DNA of 64,000 bases from Sinomonas cyclohexanicum (GCF_020886775.1 NZ_AP024525.1:3968001-4032000); one strand, 5' to 3'; positions 6,868 to 15,105 are shown, counted from the first letter of the stretch. Notes: generated by a model from the letters alone, not told the origin. Made by a program: numbers and translations.

Positions 6868-9827
6868 GTGAGTTCCTCTGCTTCCTTGGTGAGAACGTCT
6901 CTCGTGGTCATAGGTGTCTGATGGGTGTGTAGGGCGGCAGGCCCCGGGTCGAGGATCTGTGCGAGATGCAGGCCCGGCCTCGAGTGGTCGAGCTGGTCCA
7001 CCTGCCTCGCGCACGAGAACCCGTCCGTGAGCACGGCGGCTTCCGCCGGAGTGCCCCGCAACGCGGGGGCCAGGGCGTTCTCGGCGACCTGCATGCTCAC
7101 GTCGAAGTGGTCCCTCTCGAAGCCGAAGTTGCCGGCGACGCCGCAGCACCCGGTGGCGTCCACGACGTCGCGCACCCCGGCCGCGCGGAGCGCCGTCCGC
7201 TGGGCGGCGGCGCCGAAGACCGAGTACTCGTGGCAATGCGTCTGGAGGATGGCCTGCTCGGGGACCGGTTGGGCCGGTGTCGGGTCCCAGCCGTGCGCCA
7301 CCCTGCCGGCGACGTGCGTCGCGAAGCTGCGCACGCGTGCCGCGACGCGCTTGGCCTGGTCCGTGTGCACCAGTTCGGGGAGGTCCTTGCGCAGGGCCGC
7401 CGCACAGCTGGGTTCGACGACGACGATCGGCCGGTCCGTGCCGTCGTCGAGCGCCTCCGCGGCATTCGCGAGGAGGCGCTTCGCCGTCCCGAGCTGGCCC
7501 GTGGAGATCCACGTGAGCCCACAGCAGGCATCGGCGGAACATTCGACGGCGCCCCCGGCCTGGGCGAGGACGCGGGCTGCCGCCCCCGCAACCTCTGGCC
7601 TGAAGCCGCGGGTGAAGGTGTCGACGAAGAGGACCACTCCGTCCGGGCCGGGCGAACCGCCGGGGGCTCGCACCCCGGCGTCGGCGATCTCGCGCCTCCA
7701 CTCGCTCGCCCCCGCGAACCGCGGCAGCGCCCGCTCGGTGGTCAGCCCACCCGCGGCCGCAAGCGCCGTGCCCAGCGGTGAGGCCATGACGGCGTTGACG
7801 AGTCGAGGAAGGCGCCCGGTGAGCTTGAGCCACCTCGGGAGCCAGCCGAGCGAGAAGTGCGAGAGCGGGCGCAGGCGGCCCTGGTAGTAGTGGTCGAAGA
7901 ACTCCGACTTGTACGTGGCCATGTCCACCCCGGCGGGGCAGTCGGTCGAGCAGGCCTTGCACGAGAGGCACAGGTCGAGGGCCTCCCGGACCTCCTCCGA
8001 GCGCCAGCCGGCCTCGACGCTCCGCGCGCCGCGGACCATGTGCTGCAGGACGCGGGCGCGCCCGCGGGTCGAGTCCTTCTCGTCCCGCGTCGCCCGGTAG
8101 CTGGGGCACATGACTCCGCCTGTGTCCGACCTGCACCGGCCGACGCCGATGCAGCCCTGGACGGCGTTGACCCAGCCGTCGGTGCCCGGCCGGGCGGGCC
8201 GGAGGTCGAAGCTCGTGCGCCACTCGCGCTCGGGGACGCCGGCGAGCGCCAGGCTGCCGTCCATGGGATCGGGATCGGTCATGGAGCCCGGGTTGAGGAT
8301 GCCTTCGGGGTCCCACAGGCGGCGGGACTCGGCGAACGCGCGCATGACCTCGGGCGAGTACATGAGCGGCAAGAGCTCCGACCGTGCGCGGCCGTCGCCG
8401 TGCTCGCCCGAGAGCGAACCGCCGTGCTGGACGACGAGCTCGGCCGCCTGGCGCGTGAAGGCGCGGAAGATGGCCCGTCCTTCTTCGCTGCGCAGGTCGT
8501 AGGTGATGCGGATGTGCATGCACCCGGCGCCGAAGTGTCCGTACATCACGCCCGTGAGCCCGTGCTCGGCCAAGAGCGTCCGCAGGTCCGCGAGATAGCC
8601 GGGGAGGCGCTCCGGCGCGACCGCGGAATCCTCCCAGCCGGGCCAGGACTCGCCACCGCCGGCAAGCCGTGAGGAGAGCCCAGCGCCGTCCTCGCGGACC
8701 CGCCAGAGGGACGCGCGCTCCGCGGGGTCTGCCGCGGCGCGCCCCTGGACGAGGCGCCCATTCTGGGCGAGCCTCGCCAGCAGCAGGTCGGCCTGCTCAC
8801 GCACTGCGGCCGGATCATCGCCGTCGAGGTCCACGAAGAGCCACGCCCGCCCGTACGGCAGGCCGAGGACCGAGTCGGGCCCGCGCCGGTGCCGCATGGT
8901 CGCGACGATGGCCTCGTCCGTGCCCTCGACGGCGGCCGGGCTGAACTCGAGGATGGTTGGGATGTCGCGGGCGGCCTCGACGACGTCCTCGTAGCCGAGG
9001 CAGACGAGCAGCGCGCTCGCCGGCTTGGGCACGAGCCTCATGCGGGCGCCAACGACGACGGCCCACGTCCCTTCGGACCCGACCAGGGCCCGCGCGATGT
9101 TGAACCCCTTCTCCGGCAGCAGGTTCTCCAGATGGTAGCCGGAGACCTGCCGCGGGATCCGACCGAGCTCGAGCCGCAAGGCAGCGAGGTGCTCACGGGC
9201 AAGCCGTTCGAGCGAATCGCACAGCTCGGCCGCGCGGTCTCGCGAGAACGGATCCGCGGGATCGGTGGCCCGGAGGCCGGTCCCGGTCGCGGTCAGCCGC
9301 GCGCCGTCGGACGTGACGACGTCGATCTCGGCGACATGGTCCGACGTGCGTCCGTACCGGACCGAGTGATTGCCGCACGCGTCGTTGGCGATGGCGCCCC
9401 CGACCGTGGCGCGGTTCTTGGACGAGGGGTCCGGGGCGAAGGTGGAGCGATTTCCCGTGGCCTCTTCGACCTCCCGGGACAGCGTGGCGAGGACGACGCC
9501 GGGCTCGACGTCGGCCGTCCCCGAACCCTCGTCGATGCCGAGGACGCGGTTCATGTGGCGCGAGAAGTCGAGCACGAGCCCGGGGCCGACGGCGTTGCCG
9601 GCCATCGACGTGCCGCCGCCTCGAGCGATGAGCGGCGTCCCGGCCGACCGGCACGCGGCGACGGCGGCGATGACGTCCTCGACGGTCCTGGGGAAGGCGA
9701 CGGCGATCGGTTCCACGCGGTAGTTGGAGGCGTCATAGGAATACTCGGCGCGACGCCTGGGCGATGCGTCCGCCGGAATGCCCGCCTCCGCGAGTTCGGC
9801 GAGCAGCGCCGTGCGAGTTTCCAGCAT
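6864..9827 (-). CDS. FAD-linked oxidase fused to Fe-S/CCG reductase (YdiJ / D-2-hydroxyacid dehydrogenase type)
   Basis: A 987-residue flavo-iron-sulfur dehydrogenase expected to oxidise a D-2-hydroxy acid and pass electrons to the respiratory chain. Domains in order: FAD-binding (PCMH) domain in the first 250 residues (RGGGTSMAGNAVGPG, VGGAIANDACG), FAD-linked oxidase C-terminal domain to about 540, a 4Fe-4S ferredoxin segment at about 615-635 (CLSCKACSTDCP), and CCG-type cysteine motifs including CCGVAGNFGF near residue 894. E. coli YdiJ has this architecture and oxidises D-2-hydroxyglutarate. The start is the ATG at 9827, 8 bases after the gabT stop, with TGAGG upstream. The frame is open further upstream but without homology. 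Operon logic suggests a D-hydroxy acid intermediate linked to the D-2-hydroxyacid dehydrogenase at 11171, which is an inference. Confidence 0.85.
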   Translation of the reverse strand: MLETRTALLAELAEAGIPADASPRRRAEYSYDASNYRVEPIAVAFPRTVEDVIAAVAACRSAGTPLIARGGGTSMAGNAVGPGLVLDFSRHMNRVLGIDEGSGTADVEPGVVLATLSREVEEATGNRSTFAPDPSSKNRATVGGAIANDACGNHSVRYGRTSDHVAEIDVVTSDGARLTATGTGLRATDPADPFSRDRAAELCDSLERLAREHLAALRLELGRIPRQVSGYHLENLLPEKGFNIARALVGSEGTWAVVVGARMRLVPKPASALLVCLGYEDVVEAARDIPTILEFSPAAVEGTDEAIVATMRHRRGPDSVLGLPYGRAWLFVDLDGDDPAAVREQADLLLARLAQNGRLVQGRAAADPAERASLWRVREDGAGLSSRLAGGGESWPGWEDSAVAPERLPGYLADLRTLLAEHGLTGVMYGHFGAGCMHIRITYDLRSEEGRAIFRAFTRQAAELVVQHGGSLSGEHGDGRARSELLPLMYSPEVMRAFAESRRLWDPEGILNPGSMTDPDPMDGSLALAGVPEREWRTSFDLRPARPGTDGWVNAVQGCIGVGRCRSDTGGVMCPSYRATRDEKDSTRGRARVLQHMVRGARSVEAGWRSEEVREALDLCLSCKACSTDCPAGVDMATYKSEFFDHYYQGRLRPLSHFSLGWLPRWLKLTGRLPRLVNAVMASPLGTALAAAGGLTTERALPRFAGASEWRREIADAGVRAPGGSPGPDGVVLFVDTFTRGFRPEVAGAAARVLAQAGGAVECSADACCGLTWISTGQLGTAKRLLANAAEALDDGTDRPIVVVEPSCAAALRKDLPELVHTDQAKRVAARVRSFATHVAGRVAHGWDPTPAQPVPEQAILQTHCHEYSVFGAAAQRTALRAAGVRDVVDATGCCGVAGNFGFERDHFDVSMQVAENALAPALRGTPAEAAVLTDGFSCARQVDQLDHSRPGLHLAQILDPGPAALHTHQTPMTTRDVLTKEAEELT

Positions 9828-9835
9828 GGGGGGCC

Positions 9836-11122
9836 TCAGGCGTGGGATACGGCGGGAACCGCACCTGCGACGGCGGCAACAGCGGCCTCGAAGCGCTCGA
9901 GTCCGAGGGAGACCTCCTCGGGCGTCACGACGAGTGCCGGGATGAGCCGAACCACGTTCCCGGAGGGGCCGCATGTAAGGGTCAGGAGGCCCTCACGGGT
10001 CGTGGCCTGCTGCACCGCGGCGGCGGTGGAGGCGTCCGGCGTGCCGTCCGGAGCCATGAACTCGATGCCCTGCATGAGGCCGAGTCCGCGGACGTTGCCG
10101 ATCCCGGGGAATCGGCTCTGGAGTTCCTTGAGGCCCGCCTGCAGCTCGTCGCCGCGAACGCGGGCGTTCTCCACGAGGCCCTCGTCCTCGACCACGTGGA
10201 GCGTCGCGACGGCCGCGGCGGCCGAGACGGCGTTGCCACCGTAGGTACCTCCCTGCGAGCCGGGCCAGGCCTTGGACATGGTGGCGGTTGGGGCGGCGAT
10301 CGCGGAAATCGGGAAGCCGGAGGCAATGCCCTTGGCGGTGATGAGGATGTCCGGGGTGGCGGTCGAGTGCTGGTGCCCCCAGAACTTGCCCGTGCGCCCG
10401 ACACCGGCCTGCACCTCGTCGAAGATGAGCTGGATCCCATGCCGGTCGGCGCGTTCGCGCAGCCCATCCATGAATGCGGGCGGGGTGGGGAGGTAGCCGC
10501 CGTCGCCGAGCACTGGCTCGATGAGGAACGCAGCGGTGTCATTGGGGGAGGTGCGCGTGTGGAAGAGGTAGTCGAGCTCCTTGAGCGCGAACTCCACGGC
10601 CGCCGCCTCGTCCCAGCCGTAACGGAAGGCGTAGGGGAAGGGCGCCATGTGGACCCCGGACATGAGCGGTGAGAAGCCGGCGGAGAAGCGCGTTCCCGCG
10701 GTCGTGAGCGACGCTGCCGCGACAGTGCGGCCATGGAAGCCGCCCTGGAAGACGATGATGTTCGGGCGCCCGGTTGCCATGCGGGCCAGACGGATGGCCG
10801 CCTCGACAGCCTCTGAGCCCGAGTTCGCGTAGAACACGGAGTCGAGGCCCGCGGGCAGCACGTCGCCCAACATCTCGGTGAGCTCGAGGAGCGGCTTGTG
10901 CATGACCGTCGTGTATTGGGCATGGATGATTTTGCCCACCTGCTCGCGCGCGGCCTCGACGACGCGGGGGTGGCAGTGGCCGGTGCTGGTCACGCCGATC
11001 CCGGTCGTGAAGTCGAGGTAGTCGTTGCCGTCCGTGCCGTGGATCCAGCTGCCGAGCGCGTGGTCCACGACGACGGGAGTGGCCTGCTTGAGGATGGGGC
11101 TGAGAGTCGTCATGAAGTTCAT
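9836..11122 (-). CDS. gabT: Class III pyridoxal-phosphate aminotransferase, 4-aminobutyrate type
   Basis: Transfers an omega-amino group (for example from 4-aminobutyrate) to a 2-oxo acid, giving a semialdehyde. Length 428 residues, normal. The Schiff-base lysine is K264 in ITAKGIASG, the ring-nitrogen aspartate is D235 in LIFDEVQAGVGRTG, and NSGSEAVEAAIRLAR near 101 binds phosphate. Two in-frame ATGs (11122 and 11113) lack a clear ribosome site. The operator at 11142-11155 is only 20 bases upstream, so a short leader is likely. It heads the operon that continues into the FAD/FeS oxidase and the semialdehyde dehydrogenase. The exact amine substrate is not provable from sequence. Confidence 0.87.
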   Translation of the reverse strand: MNFMTTLSPILKQATPVVVDHALGSWIHGTDGNDYLDFTTGIGVTSTGHCHPRVVEAAREQVGKIIHAQYTTVMHKPLLELTEMLGDVLPAGLDSVFYANSGSEAVEAAIRLARMATGRPNIIVFQGGFHGRTVAAASLTTAGTRFSAGFSPLMSGVHMAPFPYAFRYGWDEAAAVEFALKELDYLFHTRTSPNDTAAFLIEPVLGDGGYLPTPPAFMDGLRERADRHGIQLIFDEVQAGVGRTGKFWGHQHSTATPDILITAKGIASGFPISAIAAPTATMSKAWPGSQGGTYGGNAVSAAAAVATLHVVEDEGLVENARVRGDELQAGLKELQSRFPGIGNVRGLGLMQGIEFMAPDGTPDASTAAAVQQATTREGLLTLTCGPSGNVVRLIPALVVTPEEVSLGLERFEAAVAAVAGAVPAVSHA

Positions 11123-11141
11123 TCTGAAAGGCGGATTGCAT

Positions 11142-11155
11142 GATTGTCAACAATA
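11142..11155. promoter_or_regulatory. Candidate GntR operator site 3 (gabT / D-2-hydroxyacid dehydrogenase)
   Basis: GATTGTCAACAATA matches the dyad at 13 of 14 positions, inside the longer TGATTGTCAACAATAATCA (11141-11159). That 19-base string recurs with one change at site 5. It lies between two divergent starts only about 50 bases apart. Confidence 0.72.
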
Positions 11156-11170
11156 ATCAGGCCCCGTATC

Positions 11171-12190
11171 GTGGATCTTGTGATTGAGCACACAGACTCC
11201 CCTGCCCGCCGTGAGCGTCGCGACCGACCCAAAGCAGTTGTCCTGACGTCCCAGACCACGGCCCCTCCCTACAACACCCGGGCCCTCGAAGAGGAGGCCG
11301 AGCTGGTCTGGGCCACTGCGGAAACCCTTGCGGACGCCCTCCCCGGCGCCGAGATCCTCTTTGTCTGGGACTTCTTCTCCACCGCGCTCCGGGACGCCTG
11401 GGACCACGCCGATTCCCTGCGCTGGGTCCATGTCGCCGCCGCCGGCGTGGACACGCTCCTGTTTGACGCCCTGCGGGAGTCCGACGTGGTGGTGACGAAC
11501 GCCCGCGGCGCGTTCGACCAGCCGATTGCCGAGTTCGTCCTCGCCTCGATCCTCGCCCACGACAAGCTGCTCCACGAGAGCAAGGACCTGCAGCGCGAGG
11601 GCGTGTGGCGGCACCGCGAGGTGCGGCGTACGGCCGCTCGCAGAGCGCTTGTGGTCGGCACAGGCGGCATCGGCCGCGCCACCGGCCGGCTGCTGCGGGC
11701 GGTCGGCTTGGAGGTCATGGGTGCGGGCCGGACGGCGCGCGACGACGACCCCGACTTCGGCGTGATCGTCCCCACCGGCGACCTTATCGAGCACGCCGCA
11801 TGGGCCGACCACCTCGTGCTCATCGCGCCGCTCACCGAACAGACGCGCGGAATGGTCAACGCCGAGGTGCTGACGGCCATGCAGCCGACGGCCCACCTCG
11901 TCAACGTGGGCCGAGGGCCCCTCGTCGACGAGCCGGCCCTGGTCGAGGCACTCCGCTCGGGCGCCATCGCCGCGGCGTCGCTCGACGTCTTCACCCAGGA
12001 GCCCCTGCCCGCCGGCCACCCGTTCTGGGCGATGCCGAACGTGCACGTATCGGCGCACATGAGCGGCGACGTCGTGGGGTGGCGGGACGCGCTCGCCGAC
12101 CAGTTCGCGGAGAACCTCACTCGTTGGCTCGCCGGTGCCGAGCTCGTCAACGCCGTCGACAAGGAGCTGGGGTATGCCCGCGGGCACTGA
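11171..12190 (+). CDS. D-isomer-specific 2-hydroxyacid dehydrogenase (NAD-binding)
   Basis: Interconverts a D-2-hydroxy acid and a 2-oxo acid with NAD(P). The Rossmann motif GTGGIGRATGRLL and the C-terminal signature VNVGRGPLVDEPALVEAL ... SLDVFTQEPLP ... HVSAHMSG carry the Arg, Glu and His of the catalytic triad. No ribosome site is visible. GTG codons at 11171 and 11180 are the plausible starts, and the operator AT-rich tract just upstream suggests a leaderless or near-leaderless message. It has 339 residues from 11171. It diverges from gabT over a shared operator and ends at a strong hairpin. It could supply or consume the substrate of the FAD/FeS oxidase in the opposite operon, which is an inference. 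Confidence 0.83.
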   Translation: MDLVIEHTDSPARRERRDRPKAVVLTSQTTAPPYNTRALEEEAELVWATAETLADALPGAEILFVWDFFSTALRDAWDHADSLRWVHVAAAGVDTLLFDALRESDVVVTNARGAFDQPIAEFVLASILAHDKLLHESKDLQREGVWRHREVRRTAARRALVVGTGGIGRATGRLLRAVGLEVMGAGRTARDDDPDFGVIVPTGDLIEHAAWADHLVLIAPLTEQTRGMVNAEVLTAMQPTAHLVNVGRGPLVDEPALVEALRSGAIAAASLDVFTQEPLPAGHPFWAMPNVHVSAHMSGDVVGWRDALADQFAENLTRWLAGAELVNAVDKELGYARGH

Positions 12191-12214
12191 GTAGAGCTTC
12201 TACGGAGCAGCACG

Positions 12215-12251
12215 AAGGGGCGGGGCCGGCATGTCGCCGGCCCCGCCCCTT
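12215..12251. terminator. Bidirectional terminator, 16-bp perfect stem
   Basis: Arms 12215-12230 and 12236-12251 are perfectly complementary around ATGTC. It lies between the convergent D-2-hydroxyacid dehydrogenase and DUF3830 genes, with AA and TT at the stem base. Confidence 0.8.
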
Positions 12252-12287
12252 GCGCGTCACCCGCGCTTCAGTCACAGTGCACCGGCG

Positions 12288-12788
12288 TCAGTCTGCGGCC
12301 CGATCTATGATGAGCCGCTCCCCCCGCGCCCCGCCCATCCAGATGTCCTGGCTGGCGGCAGCGAGCTCGTCCAGGCCCTCGACAATCGTGGCGAACACGT
12401 TCCCGGGGACCCACCCGACGTCGCCGTTGAGCAGGAGGTTATTACGGCCGTAGAAGTAGGCCAGGTCGATGAGGAGCCGGTTCTCGACAGTTCCGGCGGT
12501 CTCCTCGTACCCGTAGGCCGGGTTGTTGAGCACACCTTCGAACGTGAAGTAGCACAGATCGCCGGGAATCGGCGTCACGGTCTGGTTCTCAGGCCCGGGC
12601 TCTTCCTCTGCGAACGCGTGCACGAGGGTATAGACCTCGTTCCGCGCGTACTTGCCGTGGAAGACCTGCCCCGCAACCGGAAGCGCCTGCCAGACGGCCT
12701 CCGCCGTGCGCGGGGCCTCATCGTCGAGCAGCTTCGCCCGGGCGGTCACGCCGCGCTTCTCGAGGGTGACAGTGATGTAGCGGGCCAT
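12288..12788 (-). CDS. DUF3830 family protein (cyclophilin-like fold)
   Basis: A 166-residue protein matching the DUF3830 pattern: an opening strand MARYITVTLEKRG, then ARAKLLDDEAPRTAEAVWQALP, a central AEEEPGPENQTVTPIPGD and a tail VGWVPGNVFATIVEGLDELA. Family members are predicted to have a cyclophilin-like barrel, and no biochemical role is known to me. The start is the ATG at 12788 with AAGGAGAG about 6 bases upstream. The longer open frame to 12923 is rejected because it would run through operator site 4. It diverges from the first racemase-family gene over that operator. The constant company of Asp/Glu-racemase genes, amidase and hydroxyacid dehydrogenase suggests a role in the same small-molecule pathway. 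I do not assign a function. Confidence 0.8.
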   Translation of the reverse strand: MARYITVTLEKRGVTARAKLLDDEAPRTAEAVWQALPVAGQVFHGKYARNEVYTLVHAFAEEEPGPENQTVTPIPGDLCYFTFEGVLNNPAYGYEETAGTVENRLLIDLAYFYGRNNLLLNGDVGWVPGNVFATIVEGLDELAAASQDIWMGGARGERLIIDRAAD

Positions 12789-12863
12789 CGATTCTCTCCT
12801 TGCTGTCAAAGTTGTCCGAGTCGTCCGAGCGCTGGCTGATGGAGCACCGCCGCCAGACCCTGT

Positions 12864-12877
12864 GATTGTCGACAATC
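12864..12877. promoter_or_regulatory. Candidate GntR operator site 4 (perfect palindrome)
   Basis: GATTGTCGACAATC is a perfect 14-bp palindrome between the DUF3830 start (12788) and the racemase-family start (12926). It is the cleanest copy of the motif in the window. Confidence 0.8.
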
Positions 12878-12925
12878 CAACTGTAGACTTTTTCTTGTTA
12901 CCTGCACCACTCCCGAAAGGCATCC

Positions 12926-13639
12926 ATGAGCACCGTCGCCATCCTGTACCCGGGACACAGCGCCGAGGACGAGTTCACGCGGCTCGAGACCGTGATCCCC
13001 GAGTCGCGGTTCCCCGTCATCCACACGTGGGAGGGCAGCACCGACCACGACGTCGACGCCCTCCTCAAGCTCGGCTCGCGGGAACTGCTGGCCCCGCCGG
13101 CCGCGCAGGCGCGCGCCCTCGCGGCCGATTCCGTCATGTGGGCCTGCACATCGGGGAGCTTCGTCTACGGCTGGGAGGGCTGCCACGATCAGTCGGAATG
13201 GATCCGCTCGGCGAGCGGCGCGCCGTCGTCCTCTACCTCATTGGCCTTCGCCGCCGCCGTCCACGAGCTGGGCGCCACGCGGGTTTCGGTCGCGGCGACC
13301 TACCCGGAGGACGTCGCCGCGCACTTCGTGAAGTTCCTCGACAGCGACGGCATCACCGTCACCGCCCTGTCCACGTATGACGTGCCCAGCGGGGAGGACG
13401 CCGGCCGGCTCGGCCCAGAGTGGGTGCTCAGCACCGCCGGGTCGGCTGACCTCACGGGCGCGGAATGCCTGCTCATCCCGGACACCGCCCTCCACACCTT
13501 GGCGGTGCTCCCTCAGCTCGAGGAGGCGCTCGGCCTGCCGGTGCTCACCGCCAATCAGGTGACTGCGTGGCAGGGCCTGCGGCTCGCCGGGAGCGCGGCG
13601 TCGAGCGACCGACTCGGGGCCCTGTTCCGGGCACGCTGA
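12926..13639 (+). CDS. Asp/Glu racemase superfamily protein (maleate isomerase / EutA-like), second Cys missing
   Basis: A 237-residue protein of the Asp/Glu/hydantoin racemase and arylmalonate decarboxylase superfamily. The first catalytic cysteine is present: WACTSGSFVYG, C74. At the place of the second cysteine the protein reads LIPDTALHT, with D186 where the paralogue at 13766-14524 has Cys198 (VACTNLPT). Two-base racemases and maleate isomerases need both cysteines, so this protein may catalyse a one-cysteine reaction, act as a partner subunit, or be non-catalytic. The end LPVLTANQVTAWQGLR matches the paralogue closely, showing common descent. ATG 12926 has GAAAGG upstream. Operator site 4 lies 50 bases before the start. 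Confidence 0.83.
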   Translation: MSTVAILYPGHSAEDEFTRLETVIPESRFPVIHTWEGSTDHDVDALLKLGSRELLAPPAAQARALAADSVMWACTSGSFVYGWEGCHDQSEWIRSASGAPSSSTSLAFAAAVHELGATRVSVAATYPEDVAAHFVKFLDSDGITVTALSTYDVPSGEDAGRLGPEWVLSTAGSADLTGAECLLIPDTALHTLAVLPQLEEALGLPVLTANQVTAWQGLRLAGSAASSDRLGALFRAR

Positions 13640-13658
13640 CCCACGGGACAGAACGGTG

Positions 13659-13699
13659 GAGGACGGCCGGGCCCGTCGTCGAGGGCCCCGGCCGTCCTC
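13659..13699. terminator. Hairpin between the two racemase-family genes
   Basis: GAGGACGGCCGG (13659-13670) pairs perfectly with CCGGCCGTCCTC (13688-13699), and GGCCC/GGGCC near the loop can extend it. It separates the convergent genes ending at 13639 and 13766. Confidence 0.6.
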
Positions 13700-13765
13700 G
13701 TCAGAACAACGCTGGGACTCGCGGATCGCCGCCATGGCCGTCGGCACTGACGGCCGACGGCGGCA

Positions 13766-14524
13766 TCACGCCACGGGCGCCCGGCTCGCCTCCGCCAGCC
13801 TGTCGCCGCCGGGGAGCGCGAGGCCCAGCCTGCGGAGGCCAGCCCAGGCCGTGACCTGGTTGGCCGTCAGGACCGGCTTCCCAAGCTCGCGCTCGAGCGG
13901 GGCTATGAGGTCGAACGTCGGAAGATTCGTGCAGGCCACGAACACAGCTTCCGCGTCGTCGGAATCCGACCGGCGCACGAGCTCGGCGGTGACGCCGTAC
14001 GGGACGTGCCAGATGAGCCGGTCGCGCCCGAGCCCGACGCAGCCGGTCACAGTGCGCCCGCCCTCTGCCAAGAAGTCCTCGAGCCGGTCCGTGAGCTCGG
14101 GGACGTATGGGGTGGCGATCGCGATCTTCCCGATGCCGAGCAGGTCGAGTGCCTCGAGGAGTGCCTCCGAGGTCGTCACGGAGGGGGCCTTCACCTCGTC
14201 CGAGATGGCCGAGGAGATCCTCCGCGCCCCCTCCATCCCGTTCACGAAGCTTCCCGAGGTGCACGCGTAGACAGCCGCCTCGGGCGAGACGGCAGCGAGG
14301 CACCGGGCGGTCGCACGAATCTCCTCCTCGTCCCCAATGGCGGATGCCATGGTCTCGTCCACGACGAGCGGATGGAAGGGGGTCCTCGCGAAGGCGAGCG
14401 TGACGTCGTCTGGCATCCATCGCCAGAGCTCCCTGTCGAGGGCCATGTCATAAGGGCTGACGACTCCGATGATGCGGGAGGCGCCCGGGCCGTCGGGGTC
14501 GAAGTCTTCTGTTGCGCTGATCAC
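13766..14524 (-). CDS. Asp/Glu racemase superfamily protein (maleate isomerase / EutA-like), both Cys present
   Basis: A 252-residue paralogue of the protein at 12926-13639. Both superfamily cysteines are present: YACTSGSFVNG (C88) and VACTNLPT (C198). It is therefore a candidate for a two-cysteine reaction such as cis-trans isomerisation of maleate, racemisation of an amino acid or hydantoin, or an EutA-type step of ectoine catabolism. The start is GTG at 14524, supported by GGGAGGA about 8 bases upstream. It diverges from the RidA-family gene over operator site 5 and converges on its paralogue. No ectoine hydrolase, dehydratase or cyclodeaminase lies nearby, which argues against a standard ectoine operon. 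Confidence 0.84.
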   Translation of the reverse strand: MISATEDFDPDGPGASRIIGVVSPYDMALDRELWRWMPDDVTLAFARTPFHPLVVDETMASAIGDEEEIRATARCLAAVSPEAAVYACTSGSFVNGMEGARRISSAISDEVKAPSVTTSEALLEALDLLGIGKIAIATPYVPELTDRLEDFLAEGGRTVTGCVGLGRDRLIWHVPYGVTAELVRRSDSDDAEAVFVACTNLPTFDLIAPLERELGKPVLTANQVTAWAGLRRLGLALPGGDRLAEASRAPVA

Positions 14525-14546
14525 AGCTTATCCTCCCATAATGTCT

Positions 14547-14560
14547 GATCGTCAACAATA
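14547..14560. promoter_or_regulatory. Candidate GntR operator site 5 (racemase 2 / RidA)
   Basis: GATCGTCAACAATA lies within TGATCGTCAACAATAATCA (14546-14564), which is identical to the site 3 region except one base. It lies between divergent starts at 14524 and 14581. Confidence 0.68.
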
Positions 14561-14580
14561 ATCAACGTGGAAGGATCTCC

Positions 14581-15105
14581 ATGATCAGCCACCCACCGTC
14601 CAGTGCCGCCCAGGGCCTCGCCCGCAGTGATCACGATGCCTACGTGTCCACGCTCCCGCCGGTGCCGCGGCCCGCGGGCAGCTACATCCCCGTCTCACGG
14701 GCCGGAAACATCGCCTTCACCGCGGGCCACACCCACGCCGTGCGGGGCGAGCTCGCAGTGCGCGGCGCGGTCGGGTCACCGGAAGGTCCCAGCCTCGAGA
14801 CGGCCCGGGAGTGCGCACGGCTCGCCGTCAAGAACTGTCTCGCGAGCCTCGCTCACCACCTGGGTGGCCTGAGTGCCGTGGAGCGCGTCGTGCAGATGAC
14901 GGGCTACGTCGCGGCGACGCCGGACTTCGCGGCGCACCCGCGCGTCCTCGACGGAGCATCCGAGGCGCTCGTCGATGCGTTCGGAGCCCACGGCCGCCCC
15001 GCCCGGGCGGCCGTGGGCGTCGCGAGCCTTCCGGATGGCGCGGTCGTCGAGATCAGCCTCGTCGTCACCGTCGCGGACCTCGAAGTTGAGCCCAAAGCCC
15101 CATAG
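14581..15105 (+). CDS. RidA/YjgF/YER057c/UK114 family protein
   Basis: A 174-residue RidA-fold protein. Family members hydrolyse reactive enamine/imine intermediates released by PLP enzymes or act as small deaminases and aminoacrylate hydrolases in pyrimidine-type pathways. The C-terminal GRPARAAVGVASLPDGAVVEI carries the conserved Arg and the Glu in VEI. The N-terminal 45 residues precede the usual IPVSRAGNIAFTAGHT strand and make the protein longer than the typical 125-130. GGAAGGA lies before the ATG at 14581. Its operator is shared with the divergent two-cysteine racemase-family gene, placing it in the same regulon as the gabT operon. Confidence 0.83.
   Translation: MISHPPSSAAQGLARSDHDAYVSTLPPVPRPAGSYIPVSRAGNIAFTAGHTHAVRGELAVRGAVGSPEGPSLETARECARLAVKNCLASLAHHLGGLSAVERVVQMTGYVAATPDFAAHPRVLDGASEALVDAFGAHGRPARAAVGVASLPDGAVVEISLVVTVADLEVEPKAP

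Noticed and set aside
6868-8523. In-frame upstream extension of the SSADH gene to over 1000 codons
   Set aside because: The extension overlaps the FAD/FeS oxidase gene and is Arg/Pro-rich shadow sequence. The ATGA overlap gives the real start.
12926-14524. Standard ectoine utilisation operon because of EutA-like proteins
   Set aside because: EutB, EutC, the EutD hydrolase and the Ehu transporter are all absent.
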